Source of the DNA: JAFGSZ01 sp964492185
GTDB taxonomy: Bacteria; Bacteroidota; Bacteroidia; Bacteroidales; UBA10428
Direction: 5' to 3'
DNA length: 24,356 nt
NCBI GenBank assembly: GCA_964492185.1
Contig: CAZBJH010000041.1
Coordinates: forward strand, 1-24,356
Shown: piece by piece, positions 1-8,272 of the stretch
Position numbering within the stretch: position 1 is the stretch's first letter
Layout: each line of letters begins with the position of its first letter
Position numbers and translations under genes: made by a program
The notes under the pieces: generated by a model
The model's input: only the letters and a program-made list of their open reading frames with translations
Databases searched by the model: none
Told to the model about the DNA's origin: nothing

Positions 1-272
1 TTTTTCAGGTCATCCCGCAACATCTGTATCTTGTCCCTGTATTGGCCGTTTTCGTTTTTACTGTAGTTAAGTATCCTTATTTTTTCAATATCCTCAAAAA
101 GTCCGGCTGCATCTGCCTCTTCCATTTCCTGGAACATTTGGATGGTCCCCGGGTAGATAAAAACATTATTGTCTTCCGGGTTCTTCTTTCTGAACCGGTC
201 AATGCTTTTGCTTTGTGAGAAAACCAATACAGGAAAAACTGATATTAACAGAATGAGAAATAATTTTCGCAT
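1..272 (-). CDS. DUF4252-like secreted protein, 5' part (runs off left edge)
   Basis: The frame opens with ATG at 272 and stays open for 90 codons to the window edge, so only the N-terminal part is seen. It begins MRKLFLILLISVFPVLVFSQ, a clear signal peptide (basic n-region, hydrophobic core, cleavage near the SQ). The mature part has FIYPGTIQMFQEMEEADAAG followed by a segment of the ILNY type. This layout, an export signal, a short charged stretch and then a phi-Y-P-G/M-F pattern, matches what I know of DUF4252 proteins of Bacteroidota, small envelope proteins of unknown function often found near ECF sigma-factor operons. It starts 19 bases after the stop of the guanylate-kinase-like gene on the same strand, so the two are probably co-transcribed. 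The family call is by pattern memory and the missing C-terminus prevents confirmation. Confidence 0.6.
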   Translation of the reverse strand, partial: MRKLFLILLISVFPVLVFSQSKSIDRFRKKNPEDNNVFIYPGTIQMFQEMEEADAAGLFEDIEKIRILNYSKNENGQYRDKIQMLRDDLK

Positions 273-291
273 TTGATTTATATTAATATTA

Positions 292-1047
292 TCATTTGTC
301 ATGTTGTATCAGTATATCATCCCACTGTTCGGCAACAGAAGAGCTTTGATTTTGTAATAGCCGGACAAATGCATCCAGGCTTTTTCGTGCATCGCCTACA
401 GGATAATAGAAAGCATCCCAGTTTTCACTGTCTTCGCCGTCATGGTTCGGGATCACATGCTGAAAGTGCCACGCCATGCCAAGTTCATAATATGCACTGG
501 AAGCCCGCCGTTCAATATCTTCAAGGTCCTTAAGCGACAGGATCCCCTTTTGCTTCCGGGTGCGGCGCAGCAATTTTCTCCGCATGATATCTGTTACCAG
601 GGAAGGCATCTTTATTGATTTGTCAGGCGTGGAAAGATAAATGATCTCTTCCTTTGACAGGGGTGACATAAACACACTCAGCTTGTCAATATGTTTAACT
701 CCCGGATGAGTAAGCAGCAATTTACCTATAAAGGGATTTCCTTCAAAGAACACTTCCGACCTCCCGAGCTGATCATTAAGCGTCTGCAGGTCAAGTGCCT
801 GAAGATCACCCCGTACATCCATAACAATATAACGGTCATCCTTTTCAAGTTCCCTTATACTTTCGCGTTTTCTGAAATGGTAGTCAATACCGTCCTGTTC
901 ACCGGGGCGCGGTTCCCTGCTGTTATATAACACCAGTGGCTGCATAGGATCCCTTAGGCCGGGATAAAACCTCTTCAGGGCTCTGTCGAGCGGGCTTTTC
1001 CCCACGCACGAAGGACCGGCAACAATGATAAGACGGTTCTTTATCAT
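292..1047 (-). CDS. Guanylate-kinase-like P-loop nucleotide kinase
   Basis: A protein of 251 aa from the ATG at 1047. The open frame extends 28 codons further up to 1131, but I prefer 1047 because the P-loop then lies at the N-terminus, as in guanylate kinases (MIKNRLIIVAGPSCVGKS). The Walker A loop GPSCVGKSP departs from the usual GPSGxGKST by having Pro after GKS. The segment SREPRPGEQDGIDYHF corresponds to the GMP-binding TTRxPRPGExDGxDYHF motif of Gmk. The middle and C-terminus (RRKLLRRTRKQKG; SSAYYELGMAWHF) differ from house-keeping Gmk and the protein is somewhat longer than the usual ~200 aa. It is probably a divergent accessory paralogue acting on a nucleotide or another small substrate; true GMP kinase activity is not certain. 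The DUF4252 gene follows 19 bases downstream. Confidence 0.7.
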   Translation of the reverse strand: MIKNRLIIVAGPSCVGKSPLDRALKRFYPGLRDPMQPLVLYNSREPRPGEQDGIDYHFRKRESIRELEKDDRYIVMDVRGDLQALDLQTLNDQLGRSEVFFEGNPFIGKLLLTHPGVKHIDKLSVFMSPLSKEEIIYLSTPDKSIKMPSLVTDIMRRKLLRRTRKQKGILSLKDLEDIERRASSAYYELGMAWHFQHVIPNHDGEDSENWDAFYYPVGDARKSLDAFVRLLQNQSSSVAEQWDDILIQHDK

Positions 1048-1913
1048 ATCAATAAAAATAATGTAAGAATTCCTTCTGACAAAATAATAAGGCTTAGATT
1101 TTAAAATGTTTTTATACAAGGATTTTATCACGCTGTATAATTCATTATCCCCGCGAAGCCAATTAATGCAAATTCACCTCTTCATGTGATCCCTGTATAA
1201 ATGCGGTAGGATGACTGGCCTGAGAAATGACAGTACTTAAATTCATATAATATACAGACACTGTAATTTATAATTTAGTCCGGCCCGGATTGCACACAAT
1301 ATATCTACTCCGAATGGAATTACTAACAATACTATCCTTCCTTGTCAAAATTCATAACCAGCATTTTGCGTCTTATATGGCATTTTAATAACTTACTTCG
1401 GATTTACAATGTTAATTTCGGATTAAATAAAAAAACAATCTGAACAAAAGGCACAGCTAACTAACTGTTTATAAGGGAAAGGAAAGAAATAAAACATTAA
1501 TTTTTCATACTAAAGTAGAGCATAACATACCTATTTGCATGAGCATAGGAATATAATATTCGTATATAAACTAATTGTATGCAAGGCTTAAAAAGACAGT
1601 GGTACATAAATAATTGGAGCAACAATTTGAAAAAACAGATTAAAAATATTGACTCATTGATTGAAAGTTGGTGCAAGAAAAAATTAGTTTTTGCCCGCCC
1701 GCTTCTGCCCTTCGGGACAAACCAAAATTTGCAAAAGAGTGCAACCGACCGAAGAGAGCTCACGAACACATTTGGAATTTAAAAATTTGGTGAGTAATTT
1801 TTGCAATCCCACAGACAGAAACGGAATCTATTTCTATAAATTTATGGCTTTAAAAAGAAATTAAAATATATGGCGAAGAATTAAGCGAAGCGAATCGCGA
1901 ACACAATTTAAAT
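1048..1913. other. Long AT-rich gap without a convincing gene
   Basis: About 870 bases separate the divergent kinase-like gene and the hsdM remnant. Two opposed short frames (about 1497-1769 and 1579-1782) overlap each other, have no family features and look accidental. The left part should hold the promoter of the minus-strand operon, but I find no clean TTTG-N19-TAnnTTTG pair. Positions 1690-1770 are more GC-rich and contain a small gcccttcgggac hairpin. This may be a fragment of a repeat or lost gene. Just before hsdM there is a gcgaagcgaatcgcg stretch with dyad character. Confidence 0.5.
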
Positions 1914-2351
1914 ATGAACAAAGAAGTGAGCAAAAACGGAAACAATAACGAAGAACCTTTAGAAAAACGACCCTGGAAAGCTGCTGATAAGCTCAGGAAA
2001 AACATTGATGACAGAAACATGGGTCATTTAATCAATCGTAGAACCAAAGTTCTTTCCGAAGAGGATATAGATGATATTGCCGAAACATATCATAACTGGC
2101 GAAACCCGGATGGCAATTATGAAGACATTAAAGGTTTTTGTAATTTAACGCCAATTGAACGAGTAAAAGAACTGGATTATGTGCTTACACCGGGGCGATA
2201 TGTTGGTTTAGCAGAGGAAGAGGATGATTTTGATTTCAAAGAGCGATTTACACAATTGAAAAGTGAATTTGAGGAGCAATTGAAAGAAGAATGCCAGCTA
2301 AATGAGCGCATCACTCAAAACCTTACTAAGATTGATTTAAATGAAAATTAG
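1914..2351 (+). pseudogene. hsdM: Type I restriction-modification M subunit (HsdM) with large internal deletion
   Basis: A 145-aa frame formed by the two ends of an HsdM protein. Residues 1-32 end in LEKRPWKAADKLRKNID, the typical HsdM N-terminus that normally continues AAEYKHVVLGLIFLKY. From residue 32 on, DRNMGHLINRRTKVLSEEDI, then YHNWRNPDGNYEDIKGFC and YVLTPGRYVG, is the HsdM C-terminus that normally follows the NPPF-containing methyltransferase domain. The whole SAM-binding/methyltransferase core (roughly 400 residues; family members are about 500 aa) is absent, including the FxGxG-type and NPPF motifs, yet the frame is kept. The join lies in ATTGAT at 2004-2009, which encodes the Ile-Asp expected on both sides (KNID and FIDxRN), so it fits deletion between short repeats. 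The product cannot methylate DNA. Next is an intact three-gene insert and then an hsdS remnant. Confidence 0.85.
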
Positions 2352-2421
2352 CTTTAATATGATAATTCTAAACCAGTCGAATTCGACCTGTTGTAAAACA
2401 AATTATGTATAAAAACTATTG

Positions 2422-2429
2422 TAATTTTG
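2422..2429 (+). promoter_or_regulatory. Possible -7 box for the 308-aa/PIN gene pair
   Basis: TAATTTTG fits the Bacteroidota -7 consensus TAnnTTTG and lies 36 bases before the ATG at 2466, in the 114-base gap after the hsdM remnant. No TTTG is found 19-21 bases upstream, so this is a half-site only. It would let the downstream genes be expressed despite loss of hsdM function. Confidence 0.3.
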
Positions 2430-2465
2430 AATGATAAACTATAAAGCAGACAAGTATTCAGCAAA

Positions 2466-3392
2466 ATGAACTATGAAATAAAAATAGATAATGCATCGGA
2501 AACGAAAGGGACAATAGATCTTTATCGTCTGGCATTAATTGCCGACAGTATTAGAAAGGTTTCCGAAGGAGCTTTACAAATCCGTCTTAGGGGAGTTAGC
2601 TTTGCCAAAGGCAGAAAAAAAATTTCTTTGCAAGATGCTTTAAAGGTTTCTTTAACCAGTATAAAAGAAGGTAGTACGGTTTTGTATCTGGAATCTGAAA
2701 AATTCGAAAAAACGCTTGATCCCTTTCAAACCGATTTGTTCCGATGGGAAGCACAACAAGAACTTCCAAAACAAACACCAATGACTTTGTTTGTTAAATC
2801 TTTTCAGGATGCAATGAATGAGGATGACGAACAGGATTTATTGGACAAACCATTATTGCGGGAGCTGAAACAACTGAAAAATGCATTTTTGAATGAAAAG
2901 GAAACCTTTATTATTACTAACCAGGATAGTGTCCCGGAACTGAAATTGACGAAAAATGATTTTAAAAGAATCAAAGTGCTTGAGGACGAAATCCCGGAGC
3001 CCGAACTTGTAATCCTTAACGGAATAGTTGAATCGCTGAAATACTCGAAACTGAAAGTACAGATAAAAACAGAAGAAGGCATTGTAGATGGGTTTTTATC
3101 AGACAAATTATCAGCAGAAGATATTGCACCCTATTGGGGCAAGGAAGTTACCATTACGGGGACAGCACATTTTAAACCACGTGGTCGTTCGGTTATTGAA
3201 ATTGAACGGGTTTTTGGGGCTGGTGAGGGAGATGCATATTTTTCAAGAAGGCCAAAATCTGAAACAGTTGAGAAACAACTGGAAAGACAAATAAGGGAAA
3301 AAGGCGGTAATCAATTAGCACAAATAATGGATAAATGGCCGGGGGACGAAACAGATGAAGAGTTTGAACAAATGCTTAAAGACCTTGACTGA
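2466..3392 (+). CDS. Unrecognised 308-aa protein, probable partner of the PIN protein
   Basis: I do not recognise a named family. The N-terminal part (1-100) has an alpha/beta look: DLYRLALIADSIRKVSEGAL, a basic KGRKKIS turn and a strand-rich STVLYLE. Residues 105-150 are charged and probably helical. Residues 180-250 (ELVILNGIVESLKY, LKVQIKTEEGIVDGF, WGKEVTITGTAHFKPRG) read as a compact beta-barrel-like segment, perhaps OB-like. The C-terminus ends in WPGDETDEEFEQMLKDLD, which resembles the WPGDE...L..L tails of antitoxin-like proteins encoded next to PIN toxins. The stop codon overlaps the next ATG (TGATG), so translation of this protein and the PIN protein is coupled. I infer that it acts as the antitoxin or regulator of the PIN protein; it is unusually large for that, and a DNA- or nucleotide-sensing role within the restriction island is an alternative. 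Confidence 0.6.
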   Translation: MNYEIKIDNASETKGTIDLYRLALIADSIRKVSEGALQIRLRGVSFAKGRKKISLQDALKVSLTSIKEGSTVLYLESEKFEKTLDPFQTDLFRWEAQQELPKQTPMTLFVKSFQDAMNEDDEQDLLDKPLLRELKQLKNAFLNEKETFIITNQDSVPELKLTKNDFKRIKVLEDEIPEPELVILNGIVESLKYSKLKVQIKTEEGIVDGFLSDKLSAEDIAPYWGKEVTITGTAHFKPRGRSVIEIERVFGAGEGDAYFSRRPKSETVEKQLERQIREKGGNQLAQIMDKWPGDETDEEFEQMLKDLD

Positions 3393-3835
3393 TGAAGAAG
3401 TTTGTGCTTGACACCGGTATACTCCTGCACTATGTAAGGCAATCTGATTTATCGCAAAAAATAGAATCAGAACTAAACCTGCTTTCACAAAATGTTGTGC
3501 CTGTGGTAGCATCAGTAAGCATTGGCGAGATAGAAGGCTTCCTGCAACGTGGACAATGGGGCGAAAAGAAAATAAAACGATTGAAAAACCTTATCTCTAA
3601 AATCGTGGTGATAGATATTACTGCCGAAGATGAGCAACTGATGAAATCATACGCAACCCTCTGGAATTACAGCAAAAATATCCTCCCCGGTGATAGACTC
3701 GGTAAATCAATAGGAATTGGACAAAACGATGTGTGGATTGCTGTGCTTGCCAAAACCGCCCACGCGGAACTGGTTACTATAGATGGCGATTTTGAACATC
3801 TTGATAGTAAATGGATAACTGTACATAAGTTTTAG
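3392..3835 (+). CDS. PIN-domain ribonuclease, VapC-like toxin
   Basis: 147 aa, close to the usual VapC length. It opens with KKFVLDTGILLHYVR (first PIN acidic residue D7), has SVSIGEIEGF (E46 and/or E48), IGQNDVWIAVLA (D113) and LVTIDGDFEHL (D131, D133). These are the four acidic clusters of a PIN active site in the right order, so the nuclease looks catalytically complete. Family members bind Mg2+/Mn2+ and cleave RNA, often tRNA. The start overlaps the stop of the 308-aa gene by one base, the arrangement expected for an antitoxin-toxin pair. It sits between remnants of hsdM and hsdS but is itself undamaged. Target RNA and toxicity are inferred from the family only. Confidence 0.85.
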   Translation: MKKFVLDTGILLHYVRQSDLSQKIESELNLLSQNVVPVVASVSIGEIEGFLQRGQWGEKKIKRLKNLISKIVVIDITAEDEQLMKSYATLWNYSKNILPGDRLGKSIGIGQNDVWIAVLAKTAHAELVTIDGDFEHLDSKWITVHKF

Positions 3836-3838
3836 ATT

Positions 3839-4078
3839 ATGAGTGATAAAAACACATACAATTTCACGGTTGGCGAACTAATAAAAATACTTCAACAATA
3901 TCCCGAAGATATGCCGGTAGTGGTAAGTGGTTACGAAAGCGGCTACGAAAATCTTTATCATCCGTTGGTAAAAAAAGTAAAACACTTCCCTGACAACCAT
4001 TATTGGGATGGCCAGTTTCAGATTGACGATAATGGGATAGAAGCTTTGCTTTTAGAAAGGGAGGTAAGGAATGACTGA
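3839..4078 (+). CDS. Small conserved protein of type I restriction loci (79 aa)
   Basis: The start is ATG at 3839, three bases after the PIN stop, and the 3' end overlaps the hsdS start by 8 bases, so it is part of one transcript. The sequence has NFTVGELIKILQQYPEDMPV, then VVSGYESGYENL and DGIEALLLERE-like acidic patches. I recall similar small acidic proteins (IGxLIxxLxxYxPxTPVVVxGYExGY) beside restriction genes in Bacteroidota, but no function is known to me. No signal peptide or membrane segment is present. It appears intact. A role as accessory factor to the specificity subunit or the PIN module is possible but unsupported. Confidence 0.6.
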   Translation: MSDKNTYNFTVGELIKILQQYPEDMPVVVSGYESGYENLYHPLVKKVKHFPDNHYWDGQFQIDDNGIEALLLEREVRND

Positions 4079-4406
4079 GTGGAAGGAAGCGGAACTACAA
4101 GAGTTAACTATTAAAATAGGAAGTGGTGCGACTCCACGTGGTGGCTCAAATTCTTATAAGTCAGAAGGTATTTCTCTTATAAGAAGTCAGAATGTTTTAG
4201 ATATGTCTTTTTCAAATGAAGGGTTGGCATTTATTGATGAAGAACAGGCACACGGACTTAAGAATGTAATTGTTGAAGAAGAGGATGTTTTACTCAATAT
4301 CACAGGAGATAGTGTTGTTAAAGTATGTAAAGTACCTAAAAAAACATTGCCTGCCAGGGTTAATCAGCATGTGGCAATTATTAGGGCAGGTTCATATATA
4401 AAATAG
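4071..4406 (+). pseudogene. hsdS: Type I restriction specificity subunit (HsdS), 3'-truncated
   Basis: 111 codons that match the beginning of the first target-recognition domain of HsdS: EWKEAELQELTIKIGSGATP near the N-terminus, then GISLIRSQNVLDMSF, EDVLLNITGDSV and PARVNQHVAIIRA. Full-length HsdS is about 400 aa with two target-recognition domains separated by conserved helices; here everything after the first half-domain is missing. The frame ends at TAG 4404-4406, and only 54 bases later the GH115 gene begins. A few more HsdS-like residues may follow the stop in the same frame, but none are convincing. The start overlaps the upstream 79-aa gene by 8 bases. A protein from this gene could not specify a bipartite recognition site. 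Confidence 0.8.
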
Positions 4407-4460
4407 TTTAGCCAATAAACCACTTTGATATTTTGTTTAATTCGAAAATACATTAACACT

Positions 4461-7325
4461 ATGAAGAAATACATTTTTATTGTACTATTACTTCCGCAAA
4501 TTGTGTTCGCGCAAATTCAAATAACGAATCATCCTTCCAAAGGTGATGAATATTTTACAATTGTTAATCAAAAGAAAAATACTTCAATTTATTTTGATAC
4601 TGCAGATTATAAAGTTGTTCATAAAACAACTCAATTATTTGCTTCGGATATAGAAATGATTTGCGGTAAGAAACCGGTACTACTAACTGATAGTAGAATA
4701 CTAAAAGATAATATAATTATTATTGGAACAATTGGTAAGAATCAACTAATAGATAAGCTCATTGCAGAACAACAACTAAATGTGGAAGGTATTCAAAACC
4801 AATGGGAACGATTCATCATTCAAACTATTGATAAGCCCTTCAAAGGAGTAACTAAAGCTTTGGTTATTGTTGGGAGTGACAGAAGGGGAACTGCTTATGG
4901 CATCTTCACCCTTTCAGAAAAGTTGGGCGTATCCCCCTGGTATTGGTGGGCCGATATACCGGTGAAGAAAAACAAGGAGCTGTATGTCAAAAACACATCA
5001 TATACCTCTAAAACGCCATCGGTAAGGTATAGGGGAATTTTTTTAAATGATGAAGACTGGGGACTTCAACCCTGGGCTGCAAAAAACATCGACCCCGTAT
5101 TAGGCGATATTGGCCCCAAGACCTATGAAAAAGTTTTTGAACTGTTATTACGTCTCAAAGGAAATATGGTGGCGCCTGCCATGCACGAATGTACCAGAGC
5201 GTTTTATACTGTTCCCGGTAACATGGAAATGGCAGATAATTATGGTATCATGATTACCACCAGTCATTGCGAACCACTTTTGTATAACAATGCCAGCGAG
5301 TGGGATAAGAAAACCGAAGGTGAATGGAACTATGCTACCAACAAAGCGCAAATAGTAAAAGTGCTTGACAATCGTGTTAAGCAGGCACATGAAAACGAGA
5401 ATATATACACTATTGCTTTGCGGGGCATGCACGACGAGGGTATGAAAGGCGGTTCGGACGAGGAGAAACTTGAAATGCTTGATGAAGCAATCAAAGACCA
5501 ACGTTCAATTTTGTCTAAATATATCGAGAAACCACTTTCCGAAATCCCTCAGATTTTTGTTCCATACAAGGAGGTTCTGGGACTTTACGAAAAAGGCCTT
5601 GAAGTACCTGAAGAAATAACCATTGTATGGCCTGACGACAACTATGGCTACATCAAAAAACTTAGTAATCCCGAGGAACAAAAGCGAAAAGGCAGTTCAG
5701 GCGTGTATTATCATATATCGTATCTTGGATGGCCCAACGATTATCTTTGGTTGAATACCACTCCACCTGCATTAATGTATGCTGAAATGCAAAAAGCTTT
5801 TTCCGTGGGAGCTGATAAATATTGGCTTTTAAATGTTGGGGATATTAAACCAGGGGAACTGGGAATGCAACTTTTTCTGGATATGGCATGGGATTTTAGC
5901 CGATTTAGTTTTGAAAATATCAATCAGTATCAGGTAGAAAAATTATCTGCAATTTTTGGCAATGAACATAAAGAGCAGTTGGATTACATTATGGACAGGT
6001 ACTATTACCACGGTTTTACCCGAAAACCGGAATATATGACCTGGGACTGGCGATGGAACAGCCTTTTTCAATTAGAAAATATTAAAGACACGGAATTTTC
6101 ATTCATTAATTATAATGAAGCCGAAAATCGTCTTGCAGAATACAATAAAATTGCAGAGATGGCAAAAGCCATTATGAATCAATTACCGGAAGAAAAGAAA
6201 GCTGCATTTTTCGAGTTGGTGTATTATCCGGTAAAAGGTGCATCGTTGTATAATCACCAAATGCTTATCGGACAAAAAAATCGATGGTATGCTACTCAGG
6301 GAAGGGCTTTAACAAACCTGTTAGCCAACAATGTTAGGCTTTTTCATGACAGTTTGGCTTCACTAACTTCAGAATACAACAATTTACTTGATGGAAAATG
6401 GAGTGGAATGATGACTGCTCCGGGTTTTTTACCAAAAGTACAATTATCTCCCACACAAACAATAGAGCTGCCAGACTCATCAGGAATGGCAATATTTGTG
6501 GAAGGTCAGAGCTCCGATTCAGGAATCAACCCGGCCTTGCCCAAATTTAACAGCCATTTTAATGAGACTTATTATTTTGAAATTTATAATACAGGCAACA
6601 TCCCTTTCACATGGAATGCAAATACTACTGCCCCTTGGTTTCTGCTTGATAAAAACGAGGGAGATATTAAAGAACAAACACGTATTAATGTATCCATCGA
6701 TTGGGATTTAATCCCAAATGATAATGAGGTCAATGGAAAAATAATTGTTTCCAATGACAATACCACAAAAACCATTCAGGTATGTGCTGTTCGCTCTGAT
6801 AAGAACTTAAAAAATGTTTTTATTGAAAACAACGGAGTAATCAGTATTCGTCCAATTGATTTTCAACGCAAAACAGAAAAGTCGGACATAAAATTTCAGT
6901 CTATTGAAGGATTGGGATATACAAATGCTTCTCTTCAATTAGGCAGTGCAAAGTATGATGCCGGGCACGAGGCTTTTGTTGAATATGATTTTTGTACGAC
7001 AGACTCTGGCGAGATTATTATTTATACATACATGCTACCACTGTTTGCAAAGGATAAATCCCATAGTACACAATATGGCGTGCAAGTGGATAATATGGAT
7101 ATGGTTTTGAATCATAATGATGTTAAAGAATACTCATGGGAATGGGCAGGAAATGTGATTAGGAACAGCGCTATAAATAAGACAACTGTTTTTCTTGAAA
7201 CCCCAGGAAAGCATACACTTAAAATTTATTGTATTGACCCGGGAATGATTATTCAAAAAATACTCATTGACACTGGTGGATTAAAAGAATCATACTTAGG
7301 CCCAAAGGCAAAAATGATTGAATAG
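4461..7325 (+). CDS. Secreted GH115 xylan alpha-1,2-(4-O-methyl)glucuronidase
   Basis: 954 aa from the ATG at 4461. This start gives a clean signal peptide, MKKYIFIVLLLPQIVFAQ; an upstream in-frame TTG at 4425 would add residues without benefit. The length is normal for GH115. An N-terminal alpha/beta domain (to ~185: VIVGSDRRGTAYGIFTLSE, SPWYWWADIPV) is followed by the catalytic barrel starting RYRGIFLNDEDWGLQPW (189-205), with NMVAPAMHE, HCEPLLYNNASEW, LRGMHDEGM, PYKEVLGLYE (E371) and WPDDNYGY (N394). E371 and the D391-N394 segment are candidates for the active site by comparison with the characterised Bacteroides enzyme. C-terminal beta domains follow, ending GGLKESYLGP. Family members remove glucuronic acid side chains from xylan. 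It is the only polysaccharide enzyme here on the plus strand and lies directly after the hsdS remnant. Confidence 0.9.
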   Translation: MKKYIFIVLLLPQIVFAQIQITNHPSKGDEYFTIVNQKKNTSIYFDTADYKVVHKTTQLFASDIEMICGKKPVLLTDSRILKDNIIIIGTIGKNQLIDKLIAEQQLNVEGIQNQWERFIIQTIDKPFKGVTKALVIVGSDRRGTAYGIFTLSEKLGVSPWYWWADIPVKKNKELYVKNTSYTSKTPSVRYRGIFLNDEDWGLQPWAAKNIDPVLGDIGPKTYEKVFELLLRLKGNMVAPAMHECTRAFYTVPGNMEMADNYGIMITTSHCEPLLYNNASEWDKKTEGEWNYATNKAQIVKVLDNRVKQAHENENIYTIALRGMHDEGMKGGSDEEKLEMLDEAIKDQRSILSKYIEKPLSEIPQIFVPYKEVLGLYEKGLEVPEEITIVWPDDNYGYIKKLSNPEEQKRKGSSGVYYHISYLGWPNDYLWLNTTPPALMYAEMQKAFSVGADKYWLLNVGDIKPGELGMQLFLDMAWDFSRFSFENINQYQVEKLSAIFGNEHKEQLDYIMDRYYYHGFTRKPEYMTWDWRWNSLFQLENIKDTEFSFINYNEAENRLAEYNKIAEMAKAIMNQLPEEKKAAFFELVYYPVKGASLYNHQMLIGQKNRWYATQGRALTNLLANNVRLFHDSLASLTSEYNNLLDGKWSGMMTAPGFLPKVQLSPTQTIELPDSSGMAIFVEGQSSDSGINPALPKFNSHFNETYYFEIYNTGNIPFTWNANTTAPWFLLDKNEGDIKEQTRINVSIDWDLIPNDNEVNGKIIVSNDNTTKTIQVCAVRSDKNLKNVFIENNGVISIRPIDFQRKTEKSDIKFQSIEGLGYTNASLQLGSAKYDAGHEAFVEYDFCTTDSGEIIIYTYMLPLFAKDKSHSTQYGVQVDNMDMVLNHNDVKEYSWEWAGNVIRNSAINKTTVFLETPGKHTLKIYCIDPGMIIQKILIDTGGLKESYLGPKAKMIE

Positions 7326-7708
7326 CAAATATTAGTTCTAACCAGCATTATTGGCTTCGCCGAGCTAAAGGTTCATAAAAATGAATGAGAATTATGTAAT
7401 ATGTTGAAGAACATTAAAATAACAAATTATAACCATGAAATTTATTTTTCATTCATTTTTACAAAGTGCGCCAATTTCAGGGCATCTGCTTCGTTGCGAA
7501 AGCTTCGCGGAAGGTTACTATAGCTTTAGCTTCCGATGCCTTACATTTGCCCCAAACTTGACGCATGAATAATACAGGTTAAGCTTTCGAATAAACATAG
7601 ATCAAAGATTAAGAAAGAATTAACACCCAAATCCAATTATATCTAACAGGTATAGTGCTGTTATTCAGGTATTTGGTAATTTAAAATAAAAATGGTGCGG
7701 AAGTCAGG
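7326..7708. other. Gap with GC-rich dyad, no convincing gene
   Basis: This is a 383-base gap between GH115 and the HigA gene. The first ~110 bases are plain AT-rich sequence. A 46-codon plus-strand frame from 7435 and a 29-codon minus-strand frame opening with ATGCGTCAAG both cover the structured 7480-7565 segment and have no family features. The last 140 bases should carry the higA promoter. No higB toxin gene, which usually precedes higA, can be read on either strand. Confidence 0.5.
7480..7540. repeat. Imperfect inverted repeat, possible structured element
   Basis: GGCATC (7481-7486) can pair with GATGCC (7535-7540), and inside it GCGAA-agc-TTCGC (7496-7508) forms a short hairpin. The segment is clearly richer in GC than its surroundings. 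It could be a REP-like intergenic repeat; copies elsewhere in the genome would be needed to show that. Confidence 0.3.
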
Positions 7709-8002
7709 ATGGAAAGATTACCAAATATACACCCGGGAGAAATTTTAATAGAAGAATTCTTAAAACCACTTAACATTACAGCTTACAGACTTTCTAAAGA
7801 TACGGAAATACCACAGACCAGGATTTTCCAAATAATAAAAGGAAGAAGAAGAAGAATCACAGCAGACACAGCATTAAGATTAAGCACGTATTTTGGGAAT
7901 TCTGCAAAAATTTGGCTTGGCCTTCAAAATGATTATGATATCGAAGAAGAAAAGGAAAACAAAAATAAAATATTGGAGAAAATAAGAAAAAACGCACCTT
8001 AA
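7709..8002 (+). CDS. higA: HigA-family antitoxin (XRE-type helix-turn-helix)
   Basis: 97 aa. It begins ERLPNIHPGEILIEEFLKPL, the HPGExLxEEFLxP signature of HigA/VapI antidotes, followed by an XRE helix-turn-helix (ITAYRLSKDTEIPQTRIFQI) and a second half with ALRLSTYFGNSAKIWLGLQNDYDI, also typical of the family. The C-terminal ~18 residues are lysine/glutamate-rich. HigA binds and neutralises the HigB mRNA interferase and represses its own operon. Normally higB lies immediately upstream; here no HigB-like frame is visible in the preceding 380 bases or downstream. The gene is therefore an orphan antitoxin or a free-standing regulator. The ATG is preceded by GCGGAAGTCAGG, a weak purine-rich site. 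Confidence 0.85.
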   Translation: MERLPNIHPGEILIEEFLKPLNITAYRLSKDTEIPQTRIFQIIKGRRRRITADTALRLSTYFGNSAKIWLGLQNDYDIEEEKENKNKILEKIRKNAP

Positions 8003-8272
8003 CAAGCAAATATAAATAATTGCTAAGCAGGAAATTTGCAAGTCATTGGTTCACCGAATAAAAGTTTTTTGTATCTTGACAGTGAAACGCATTAAATGCC
8101 GCGACGAATTTATATTTGTGACGATATGGGCAACCAACCTACTGATTAATCTTCAGTTGAGTTGTTTTGCTAACGCCGAAAAGCGGACTTAAATTAGATG
8201 ATTTTTAAAATTTGATAATAAATAATAACTTGTTGATAATCAAACATACAAGTTTGACGTTAGTCGGAAGTG

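Noticed and set aside
1497..1782. Two opposed ORFs of 90 and 67 codons in the left gap
   Set aside because: They overlap one another on opposite strands, show no domain or signal features, and lie in AT-rich intergenic DNA.
4425..4460. Upstream TTG start for GH115
   Set aside because: The ATG at 4461 gives a proper signal peptide; the 12 extra residues would only lengthen the n-region and sit next to the hsdS scar.
7435..7575. 46-codon frame starting MKFIFHSFLQ
   Set aside because: It covers an inverted-repeat region, has no family features, and the opposite strand is equally open, so it is probably not coding.
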